A stretch of DNA of 64,000 nt from Arthrobacter sp. NicSoilC5 (GTDB lineage: Bacteria; Actinomycetota; Actinomycetes; Actinomycetales; Micrococcaceae): assembly GCF_019977395.1 (NCBI RefSeq), contig NZ_AP024660.1, positions 186,001 to 250,000 of the forward strand, read 5' to 3'. The position numbers and the translations under genes are program-made. Below are positions 58,009 to 64,000 of the stretch, in pieces (the stretch's first letter is position 1; every line of letters begins with the position of its first letter). Below the pieces are notes generated by a model that was not told where the DNA came from, ran no database searches, and saw nothing but the letters and a program-made list of their open reading frames with translations.

Positions 58009-58908
58009 ATGGAAATTGAATCCGAGGCGCATCAAGTCAAGAGTCGCCCAACGACTCCTGTCGGAGTGGATGTCTCATTGCGAGGCGCTCCTCAGGCGGG
58101 GGAGCCCGTCGTCCCAATCGACCGGATTCTGGTCGCCGTGGATGGCGTGAACCGCTACGTCATCTCCCGTCTGCGACGAATCGGACGATCCTGCGACGTT
58201 GACGACGTCATGCAGGACATCCGCGTCGCTGTCTGGGACGGGGTAGCAAAGGGAAACTACCGAGAACTTCCCGGAATACCATTTGAAGCCTGGGTTCAGG
58301 GTGTCTGCAACAAGATCTGTGCTGCGTACATCCGGCGAGAACTAAGTCACCGGACGTTGCCATTGCTCATAGATTTCACGACCACGGAAACCTCGCCCGA
58401 GGTTCTCACCGTCATCGATACTGGCTCGCTTTTGGGCAGCCCCGAAGGCTGTGTCGACCAGGCCTGGGCGCAGGCAATGTTAGATCTGGTCCACCGGAGC
58501 GTGACTGAGGAGACATGGAAGCTTGCTGTGTCCAGTCTTGTCGGGCCGCGCCACTATGGACCTCCGACTCCCCAGGACCGGCGCCGGTGGCACGCCGTAA
58601 CGGTTGTCCGGCAGACCGCCCAGACAATTAGCGCGGCATTGAACTGCCGTCCCAACCCTGAGATCGACCTTGTCGACCTTTGCCAAATGGCCGCCGACTG
58701 CCTTCCCACCGCTGTGCTTCGGCGAGTTGCTGCCTCCATTGTGCGTCCCGGATTGCGGGGACCCGACCGATCCACGCAAATGGCGGCCCTGGCGGGTGAG
58801 CTGGGCGTGAGCGAGAGATACATCGCCGTGAATATCGGCTTTGCCCGGCAGTTGTATCGTGCCGCTTGGCGTGTCCTCCAGCACGAAGCGAACAGGCCCG
58901 CGGTGTAG
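58009..58908 (+). CDS. sigma-70 family (ECF-like) sigma factor
   Basis: 299 aa. Region 2-like core RILVAVDGVNRYVISRLRRIG, DVDDVMQDIRVAVWDG (about 63-78) and FEAWVQGVCNKICAAYIRRE (about 95-114); region 4-like HTH STQMAALAGELGVSERYIAVNIGFARQLY near 262-290. The stretch between them (about 130-250) is far longer than in standard ECF sigmas, so a subclass or extended linker. ATG 58009 chosen; the frame is open upstream through the promoter. 29 bp from the first transfer gene, so it may head that operon and direct it. Confidence 0.65.
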   Translation: MEIESEAHQVKSRPTTPVGVDVSLRGAPQAGEPVVPIDRILVAVDGVNRYVISRLRRIGRSCDVDDVMQDIRVAVWDGVAKGNYRELPGIPFEAWVQGVCNKICAAYIRRELSHRTLPLLIDFTTTETSPEVLTVIDTGSLLGSPEGCVDQAWAQAMLDLVHRSVTEETWKLAVSSLVGPRHYGPPTPQDRRRWHAVTVVRQTAQTISAALNCRPNPEIDLVDLCQMAADCLPTAVLRRVAASIVRPGLRGPDRSTQMAALAGELGVSERYIAVNIGFARQLYRAAWRVLQHEANRPAV

Positions 58909-58937
58909 GCCATGATTGTCATCATCGGAGCTGGGCG

Positions 58938-59651
58938 ATGAATTCGGTTCAAGAATTTAGCCGTCAACGTTGGTTCGCTGTGTGCGCCTGCGCCTTGCTT
59001 GCAGGCGCCGCAATCTTCCTGCTCTGGCCGTCTGATCACACTGGCAGGGATGGGTCACCGTTGGCGTCGGCAACTGCGCCCGCAGTGGGGACGCCATCGG
59101 CTTCAGCGCCACTTTACGTCCAATCCACCGCAGCTCCGATCATTGAGGAATCATCCACCGCCGCAACGGATGGCAAGCTGCCGCGCACAAGGGATTACCG
59201 GTCACTCGCTTTGGCGGCAGCAGAGGGAATCTACACCTGGGACAGTCGCTCGTCGTCGTATTCCGATGTTTACGCGCGCGTGCGGTCCTGGTGGGAGCTT
59301 CTCCCTGACGGGTCCAATCCTTTGTCCGCATTGGTGCGGGAGTTCGAGGGGACTGGCGTGACAGCAGGGACCTTCACCGTGCTGACTGAACAGTCAGCCC
59401 GGCGAAGCGGTACCGCTGAAGCCGTCCGTTGCGACCTTGAACTGGCCAAGGTCAAGGAGTACCCGGCCCCCTGGGAGGGCCTTCACGTGTGCACGGTGAC
59501 CGTCCAGGTTGTGGACGAGTCGACCGCGGGCAAAAATGCTTACGCAGCGCCAGTTACCGTGATGGTCAATTGTCCGCCAGCGGTCACCGCTCCGGCGGAT
59601 AGATGCGCCATGGTTGGTTTTTATGCAGCCGCCGAGCGGATCGTCTACTGA
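58938..59651 (+). CDS. single-pass membrane protein of the transfer region (VirB8/TcpC-like)
   Basis: 237 aa. One transmembrane helix at about residues 13-31 followed by an outside domain: Ser/Ala/Pro linker, then RSLALAAAEGIYTWDSRSSSYSDVYARVRSWWELL and a C-terminal beta-rich part ending in two cysteine-containing segments (VRCDLEL, HVCTVTV, VNCPP, DRCAM). The topology fits VirB8/TcpC proteins of Gram-positive conjugation, but similarity is not strong by eye. Its stop overlaps the NlpC/P60 gene (TGATG). Confidence 0.5.
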   Translation: MNSVQEFSRQRWFAVCACALLAGAAIFLLWPSDHTGRDGSPLASATAPAVGTPSASAPLYVQSTAAPIIEESSTAATDGKLPRTRDYRSLALAAAEGIYTWDSRSSSYSDVYARVRSWWELLPDGSNPLSALVREFEGTGVTAGTFTVLTEQSARRSGTAEAVRCDLELAKVKEYPAPWEGLHVCTVTVQVVDESTAGKNAYAAPVTVMVNCPPAVTAPADRCAMVGFYAAAERIVY

Positions 59652-60772
59652 TGCCGGCTCTGGCAGCGATTGCCGTCGTGGCACGACGACGGGCTCTACT
59701 TAAGATCGTTACCGCCGTTGTTGCTGTCGTCGTACTCGGCGGGCTGATGGCCTTTGTTGGCGTCCTGGCTGTACTTGCCGAGGCGACTGGAGAGCGTGCT
59801 GTTGCTTGTACGCCGGGTAGCGCGGACAGTCGTGCAAAGACCGCGGGAACGACTGGGGGCGTGGAAGTCCGCGACGCTGGCAAGCTGCTCTACGTATTGA
59901 CGCCTCGTCAAGAGGGCGTCGCGCGGGCTTACATTTCGGTGGGGAAGCAACTGGGTGTGCCGCGTTCCGGACAAATCATCGCAATCATGATGGCGCTTCA
60001 AGAATCGGGCCTTCGCATGCTTGCGAACCCGGCAGTGCCTGGTTCCCTTACCCTCCCCAATGACGGTATCGGGGCCGATCACGATTCAATCGGGTCGGCG
60101 CAACAACGCCCGGCCGCCGGCTGGGGGACTGTCTCCGAGCTGATGGACGCCTCCTACAATGCCCGCGCGTTCTATGGCGGACCGACAGGTCCTAACCGTG
60201 GGAGCCCACGTGGGCTATTAGACGTGCCGGGGTGGAAGTCGATGGACAAAGGGCTGGCTGCACAGGCAGTTCAGGTCTCTGCTTTTCCGGAGCTGTATGC
60301 ACAGTGGGAGCCGGCCGCAACAGCAATTGTTTCTGCGTTGGAAACCGACACAGCTCCTGCATATTGTTTGAGTCCTGCTGCAGGGAATCAAAATGTCGGA
60401 CAGGTGCGGAACCTAAGCCAGCTGCGCCAGAACATCTTGCGGTTCACTCAGGAAGGCCTCGGCGGCAGATATGTCTGGGGCGGCACTGCTTTCAAGGCCT
60501 GGGACTGCTCGGGGTATGTCCAGTGGATCTACAGGCAAGCCGGCATTGAGCTGCCAAGAGTAGAGCAGTGGCGGGTAGGCACGCGAACGGATCACCCTCA
60601 GCCGGGAGACCTGGTGGTTCAGAGTCCCCAGGGACCCGACAACTGGGGTCACGTCGGCATCTACGCCGGGAACGGAATGATGTGGAGTGCACTCAACCCC
60701 ACGGTGGGAACGTTGCTGCATCCAGTCAGCTGGAACTCTGGCACGGCTTACTTTGACCTGTTGAGGCGGTAG
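59651..60772 (+). CDS. NlpC/P60 cell-wall hydrolase of the conjugation machinery
   Basis: 373 aa. Transmembrane helix at about 18-42, middle region (about 85-220) with IIAIMMALQESGLRMLANP and SIGSAQQRPAAGWGTVSELMD typical of a lytic-transglycosylase-like/M23-type wall-binding domain, and a C-terminal NlpC/P60 papain-like domain: catalytic Cys in AWDCSGYVQWIY (about 298), His in NWGHVGIYAGNG (about 337). Locally opens peptidoglycan for the transfer channel, as in Tn916-like elements. ATG 59651 overlaps the previous stop. Confidence 0.85.
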   Translation: MPALAAIAVVARRRALLKIVTAVVAVVVLGGLMAFVGVLAVLAEATGERAVACTPGSADSRAKTAGTTGGVEVRDAGKLLYVLTPRQEGVARAYISVGKQLGVPRSGQIIAIMMALQESGLRMLANPAVPGSLTLPNDGIGADHDSIGSAQQRPAAGWGTVSELMDASYNARAFYGGPTGPNRGSPRGLLDVPGWKSMDKGLAAQAVQVSAFPELYAQWEPAATAIVSALETDTAPAYCLSPAAGNQNVGQVRNLSQLRQNILRFTQEGLGGRYVWGGTAFKAWDCSGYVQWIYRQAGIELPRVEQWRVGTRTDHPQPGDLVVQSPQGPDNWGHVGIYAGNGMMWSALNPTVGTLLHPVSWNSGTAYFDLLRR

Positions 60773-61157
60773 GGACGTCCCCTTGGAGCTTACGGGGGAC
60801 ATCCTTGGCTCAAGCGCCTGCATAGACGGCAGCGCAACGGGTTGCCCTCAGGTTTCTACCGGGCGCGCCGACGTCGCGGTCAGAGCAAGCGGCCTGGCTT
60901 GCCGGGTTGCTCGGCGTTGTACAGATTATGCATGCCCAATTGAAAGAGGAGCCGCTGCCAGCGAATCCACCGCCGTCGACCGAACTCCACCTGGAACTTC
61001 CCGGCGGCGGGTGCTTGCTTGGGCCAGCACACGAAACACCGGAGTCGCCCGTGCGCTTGCTGCTTAAGAACCCAGTCGGCAGGGTCCCCGCGACGTTCCG
61101 GGCAGCAGTCACGCGTAGAGGACCGAGGGTTGTGTAGCGGGGAAGTAGCATGCCTGT
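60773..61157. other. intergenic region without a convincing gene
   Basis: 385 nt inside the transfer region. Open frames exist on both strands (for example 60783-61067 plus and 60810-61238 minus) but have shadow-like composition and no ribosome-binding site. A TAGCAT -10 candidate at 61146-61151 precedes the next gene. No terminator hairpin of note was found. Confidence 0.5.
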
Positions 61158-61730
61158 ATGCGTATGACGCCTGGCGGAGAGATGTTGCCCAAGACGACGA
61201 TCATGACCGGTCTGCCCACGACCCTCTCGAACGAGCATTTGATCGAATTAGGAACCGTAGCAGTGCACGCTTCGCGCCTGGAGTTTTCCTTGGCAGAGTT
61301 GGTGGCCGAATTGCTCGATCCACTGCCTGAAGTTGGCTTTGCCGTTACGGCTGGAATGCCTTTCCAGCGTTTGTTGGCGCTCGCTAACGAGCTTGTTGAT
61401 ACGCGCCTTACTGACACTAAATACGGAGTGAGGTTCACAGACATACGCAAGTTTGCTCAGCGCGCCATGGAGTCGCGAAATGAGTTGATGCACGGACACT
61501 GGATTGTCTCCTGGAATCAGCAAACCCTCACAAGGCAGGATGATTTGGCGACCCGACGTGGGCGTGTCAAGGTACGCCCTAATGTTAGGGTGCCAGACGT
61601 CGCGACTGTCGCGGGTGACCTAAACGTTGCGAACATGCAGGTTGAACTCTTCCACGCGAATATCCTGCTGCCCCTCGGCCGTCTTGTTGAGTTTGAGCCT
61701 GGAAAGTACTGCCGGGTATCTGAGTTGTAG
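61158..61730 (+). CDS. HEPN-like hypothetical protein
   Basis: 190 aa, predicted mostly helical in its first 110 residues. SRNELMHGHW (about residues 109-118) has the R-N-x3-H spacing of the HEPN ribonuclease/helical family motif (R-x4-6-H). Preceding helices: LIELGTVAVHASRLEFSLAELVAELL and DIRKFAQRAME. No MNT partner next to it. Start ATG 61158 follows a TAGCAT element by 6 nt (leaderless); ATG 61164 and 61182 are alternatives. Interrupts the transfer genes, probably cargo or exclusion/defence gene; function not established. Confidence 0.55.
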   Translation: MRMTPGGEMLPKTTIMTGLPTTLSNEHLIELGTVAVHASRLEFSLAELVAELLDPLPEVGFAVTAGMPFQRLLALANELVDTRLTDTKYGVRFTDIRKFAQRAMESRNELMHGHWIVSWNQQTLTRQDDLATRRGRVKVRPNVRVPDVATVAGDLNVANMQVELFHANILLPLGRLVEFEPGKYCRVSEL

Positions 61731-61871
61731 TCCTCGGCGACTGCCGCGGGACCTCTCGCCTCTAGTACGCTGCAATCACAAACAAGAGGGATCATGTCGT
61801 TCCGTCCCGCCTCCGCCATGAACCACTGAGCTCATTTGCTCACTCCATGGAATACGACGGACGGAGCACCC

Positions 61872-62159
61872 ATGTACAATGCAGCGGTGGACCCGGGGAT
61901 CACCCCGAACGCGAGTTTCCCTTTCCTTGAATCACTGAAACAAATTGGCGGCGGCATCCTTGTCGGCGCCTTCATCATCATCGCCATCGTGGCGATCATT
62001 GGCGCCGCCTTGCTGCTGGCCGGCAAGCTGAGCCAGTCCTCGCGTCTTGCCTCGAGTGGGGGAGTGATCCTTCTGTGGACAGGACCGGTGGCTGCCATTC
62101 TCGGCGGTATCAACGGCTACATCCTCTGGTCGCAGACCGCTTTTCCCCTCGGGTTCTAG
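61872..62159 (+). CDS. small two-TM protein of the transfer region (VirB2/TrbC-like candidate)
   Basis: 95 aa. Two long hydrophobic helices (about residues 27-52 and 62-88) separated by a polar turn SQSSRLAS. Position directly before the VirB6-like gene, size and topology suggest a pilin-like or small channel subunit of a type IV secretion system. ATG 61872 has GGAG 5 nt upstream; an in-frame TTG at 61836 is possible but lacks such a site. Confidence 0.55.
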   Translation: MYNAAVDPGITPNASFPFLESLKQIGGGILVGAFIIIAIVAIIGAALLLAGKLSQSSRLASSGGVILLWTGPVAAILGGINGYILWSQTAFPLGF

Positions 62160-62162
62160 GTC

Positions 62163-63530
62163 ATGCCCGTTGAGTGCGATCTCAATGGATGGTGGCCACC
62201 AGGCTGCGGCCTCGTGTCGCAAGCGAACGACGACGCCCTCGGTGCAGTCACGGCACTGTTTGCAAACGTCCTCCAGAACATGGCGTCCTGGCTTTGGGCC
62301 TTTATCACCGGCGCGTTCACCGTGTCGAACGTGGATGAATCCCAGTGGTTGTCTATCCAGGGGCTGACCAGTTGGTGGGTGGTCGTGATGCTGACGCCAC
62401 TCGTCGTCGTGATGATCCTTCAGATCCTGTCAGGGCTGATAAGCCAGCAACCGAGACGCATCGGAAGGGCCATGATTGGAGGGGCCGTTGCTATTCCCCT
62501 GGTTGGTGCAGCCGTATATCTCGTCCGGCAGCTTACGCGGGCGACTGACCTAGCCTCCGCTGCTCTGCTTCGATCCATCGGGTCGGATCCCTACCTGGTG
62601 TTCATGAGGCTCTTCGGCTTCGAGCGGGCGCCAGCAGGAAGTGGCCGGGAATGGAACCTGGTCTCGCTTGCCCCTGGAAACACCGGAGGGCCAGCGGGCG
62701 CGGTAGTCGTGACCATGATGGCCGTCGTTGTCGTCTGGATACTTGCATTCATTCTGATGTGTTCGATGATTTTCCGCTCGTTCGCTCTTGTTGTCCTGGC
62801 TGCCGTGGCACCCGTGGCCGTCATGTTGCTGCCTTGGGATAAGACGAAGTCATGGGCACGTCGATGGTGCGAGGTCGTCATCGCTTTGGTCATAGCCAAG
62901 CCTCTTGCCGGAACAGTCCTTGCGGTCGCCGTGAAGCTCTTCGCCGATTCTAAGTCCTTCGCCGGATTGGCGGCCGGAACCGTCGGCATGGCCGTGGCTT
63001 GTGGTGCGCCGCTAATGGCCATGCGTTTGGTTAGCTTTGCCGGCGGCGAACTCGCCGCTGTAGCCCAGACCGCCGGAGGTGGCCATATCCTGTCCCGCAG
63101 CAGTAGTGTGGCAGCCCGCCAGATCAGTCGCCAGGCGGGGGGCCGCCTCACGCTCGCCAACCTGGTTAGTCGCTCTGCAATGACAAGGCCCATCAGCTCA
63201 CGCCCCAGCATCTTCCCGACCCAAGTTTCCGCTCCCACTGTGCCCACCACGGCGTTCCCCTCGGGACCCGGCGGTGAGCCGCGATCCCTAGACGGAGCGT
63301 CCCCGACCACATCCCAAGACGTCCCGCAACCTGCGGACCAGGGGTTCGTGACTGTAGTACCCCAAAGCCAAGGCGCGGCCCCGCAAACACCTGCAAGACG
63401 GACCCCTTCGGTGGAGCCGGCACCGCGCGCGCAGCGCAACGGAGGCGCCGCCGGCCAAGCAAAAATGCAGCCTCCGAAACCCCAGCCACCAAGAATTGAT
63501 CCTCTGAAGGGCGGTACCCCTGATGTCTGA
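62163..63530 (+). CDS. VirB6/TrbL-like conjugal transfer membrane protein
   Basis: 455 aa. Six or so transmembrane segments between residues 30 and 300 (for example WWVVVMLTPLVVVMILQIL and VVTMMAVVVVWILAFILMC), with the VirB6-typical amphipathic region LPWDKTKSWARRWCEVVIALVIAKPL (in pieces, about 221-245). The last 120 residues are Pro/Ala/Ser-rich and disordered. Resembles the membrane channel proteins next to SCO6880-type genes in actinobacterial elements. Its stop lies inside the following gene's start region. Confidence 0.72.
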   Translation: MPVECDLNGWWPPGCGLVSQANDDALGAVTALFANVLQNMASWLWAFITGAFTVSNVDESQWLSIQGLTSWWVVVMLTPLVVVMILQILSGLISQQPRRIGRAMIGGAVAIPLVGAAVYLVRQLTRATDLASAALLRSIGSDPYLVFMRLFGFERAPAGSGREWNLVSLAPGNTGGPAGAVVVTMMAVVVVWILAFILMCSMIFRSFALVVLAAVAPVAVMLLPWDKTKSWARRWCEVVIALVIAKPLAGTVLAVAVKLFADSKSFAGLAAGTVGMAVACGAPLMAMRLVSFAGGELAAVAQTAGGGHILSRSSSVAARQISRQAGGRLTLANLVSRSAMTRPISSRPSIFPTQVSAPTVPTTAFPSGPGGEPRSLDGASPTTSQDVPQPADQGFVTVVPQSQGAAPQTPARRTPSVEPAPRAQRNGGAAGQAKMQPPKPQPPRIDPLKGGTPDV

Positions 63531-64000
63531 AGACGCGCGTGCCCTGGAAGCCGTCAAGTTCCCTAGATATGAACGCCGCGGCTTCTTCCTAGGGCTAAAG
63601 TGGTATCAACTGCTGATCGTGAGCGGGGGAGTTGCGGTCGCCGTCGTGGCTTCTGCGAGTCACGGCCCCGCAGGATTGTTTACCTCCGGGCCTATGTGGC
63701 TCGGGCTTGTACTGCTCGGAATCCTGCAGTACTCCCGCATCCCCTATCCGGTCTGGGCGAAACAGATCGCCATGTTCTTTTGCCGGGCAGCAGCAAATCA
63801 GACACGGTTTCTCGCCAAGCCTCAGGCCCCGCATCTTGCCGGTCGGGTTGCCCTCCCCGGCGGGCTGGGCAATCTGGAACTTCGGACGACGGCCAACGGC
63901 GAATGCTTCATTGTTGACCGCCATGGCAGGGAGGCGATCGCAGTCCTGCGCTGCAGCACCAGGTCCTTTGCGTTGTTGGATTCTGATGACAAGGCGTGGG
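63523..64000 (+). CDS. SCO6880-like conjugation protein, N-terminal part (runs off window)
   Basis: Open from ATG 63523 to the end of the window without a stop (159 codons visible). Two adjacent hydrophobic segments (about residues 30-47 and 58-74) in the pattern VKFPRYERRGFFLGLKWYQLL then VWAKQIAMFFCRAA, as in PrgI/SCO6880-family proteins that precede the VirB4-type ATPase in actinobacterial type IV secretion loci. Starts 8 bases inside the VirB6-like gene, so coupled. Confidence 0.65.
   Translation, partial: MSEDARALEAVKFPRYERRGFFLGLKWYQLLIVSGGVAVAVVASASHGPAGLFTSGPMWLGLVLLGILQYSRIPYPVWAKQIAMFFCRAAANQTRFLAKPQAPHLAGRVALPGGLGNLELRTTANGECFIVDRHGREAIAVLRCSTRSFALLDSDDKAW

Larger units (their letters stand above)
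53782..64000. mobile_element. putative integrative conjugative element, left portion
   Basis: Begins in tRNA-Leu with integrase and an Xis-like gene, then cargo and regulators, then type IV secretion genes through the window end. Intergenic spaces are longer and less GC-rich than in the core chromosome and most genes have no housekeeping homologue. Lacks, within view, VirB4/VirD4 ATPases, relaxase and attR, which should lie to the right. Confidence 0.75.

Noticed and set aside
60783..61067. 94-residue plus-strand frame in the transfer region
   Set aside because: Starts on a poor TTG, no ribosome-binding site, Cys/Arg/Ala-rich random-looking composition, no recognised domain.
60810..61238. 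142-residue minus-strand frame overlapping the HEPN-like gene
   Set aside because: Antisense to a better-supported gene, no start signals, no domain.

Overview
The window is high-GC actinobacterial chromosome. Gene content and order (FMN-riboswitch rib operon next to hisEGF and hisI, a trpE/trpX/HGxxPAAW/trpC/trpB/trpA/lgt run, gltBD, pyk, a PdtaR-type ANTAR regulator) and frequent start-stop overlaps (ATGA, GTGA, TGATG) fit Arthrobacter/Pseudarthrobacter (Micrococcaceae). This is inference from gene content; no 16S gene is present.

Layout. 1-3.4 kb: an ECF vitamin/metal-type importer (S, T and a fused double ATPase). 3.4-6.9 kb: a fatty-acid beta-oxidation pair (fadA-fadB, minus strand) whose promoter carries a perfect TetR-style palindrome. 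7-13.6 kb: minus-strand housekeeping genes (RNase D, DUF3000, threonine aldolase, SDR + DUF6421, MsrB, an unknown). 13.7-19.4 kb: alpha/beta hydrolase, aldehyde dehydrogenase, SDR and a Tat-exported multicopper oxidase. 19.4-21.4 kb: a sulfur-handling group (YbaK, SufE, rhodanese), then zapE and a BenE transporter. 24.4-25.4 kb: a tRNA cluster (Val-GAC twice, Gly-GCC twice, Cys on minus; Val-CAC on plus). 25.4-30.3 kb: a PD-(D/E)XK-type nuclease, then def-fmt-rsmB-rpe. 30.3-34.5 kb: an FMN riboswitch and ribD-ribC-ribB-ribA-ribH. 34.5-43.7 kb: histidine and tryptophan genes, interrupted by a striking 66-nt palindrome. 43.7-52.8 kb: lgt, gltB, gltD, pyk. 52.9-53.5 kb: the ANTAR regulator.

From a tRNA-Leu(CAA) at 53.73 kb to the end of the window lies what looks like the left part of an integrative conjugative element. 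It has a tyrosine integrase just downstream of the tRNA, an Xis-like protein, a secreted HNH nuclease-like lipoprotein, a regulatory island (two paralogous winged-helix regulators, each with its own perfect palindrome, an EspR-like regulator and a sigma-factor-like protein), and then type IV secretion genes: a one-TM VirB8/TcpC-like protein, an NlpC/P60 wall hydrolase, a small two-TM protein, a VirB6/TrbL-like protein and the start of an SCO6880-like gene that runs off the window. A HEPN-like orphan sits inside the transfer genes. The right end and the VirB4/VirD4 ATPases are not in view.

The most promising under-described pieces are the element's regulator/sigma circuit with operators filling promoter spacers, the candidate expression platform of the FMN riboswitch with a small upstream ORF translationally coupled to ribD, the long palindrome between hisF and the TIGR03085-like gene, and the fused ECF ATPase with a degenerate second signature motif.
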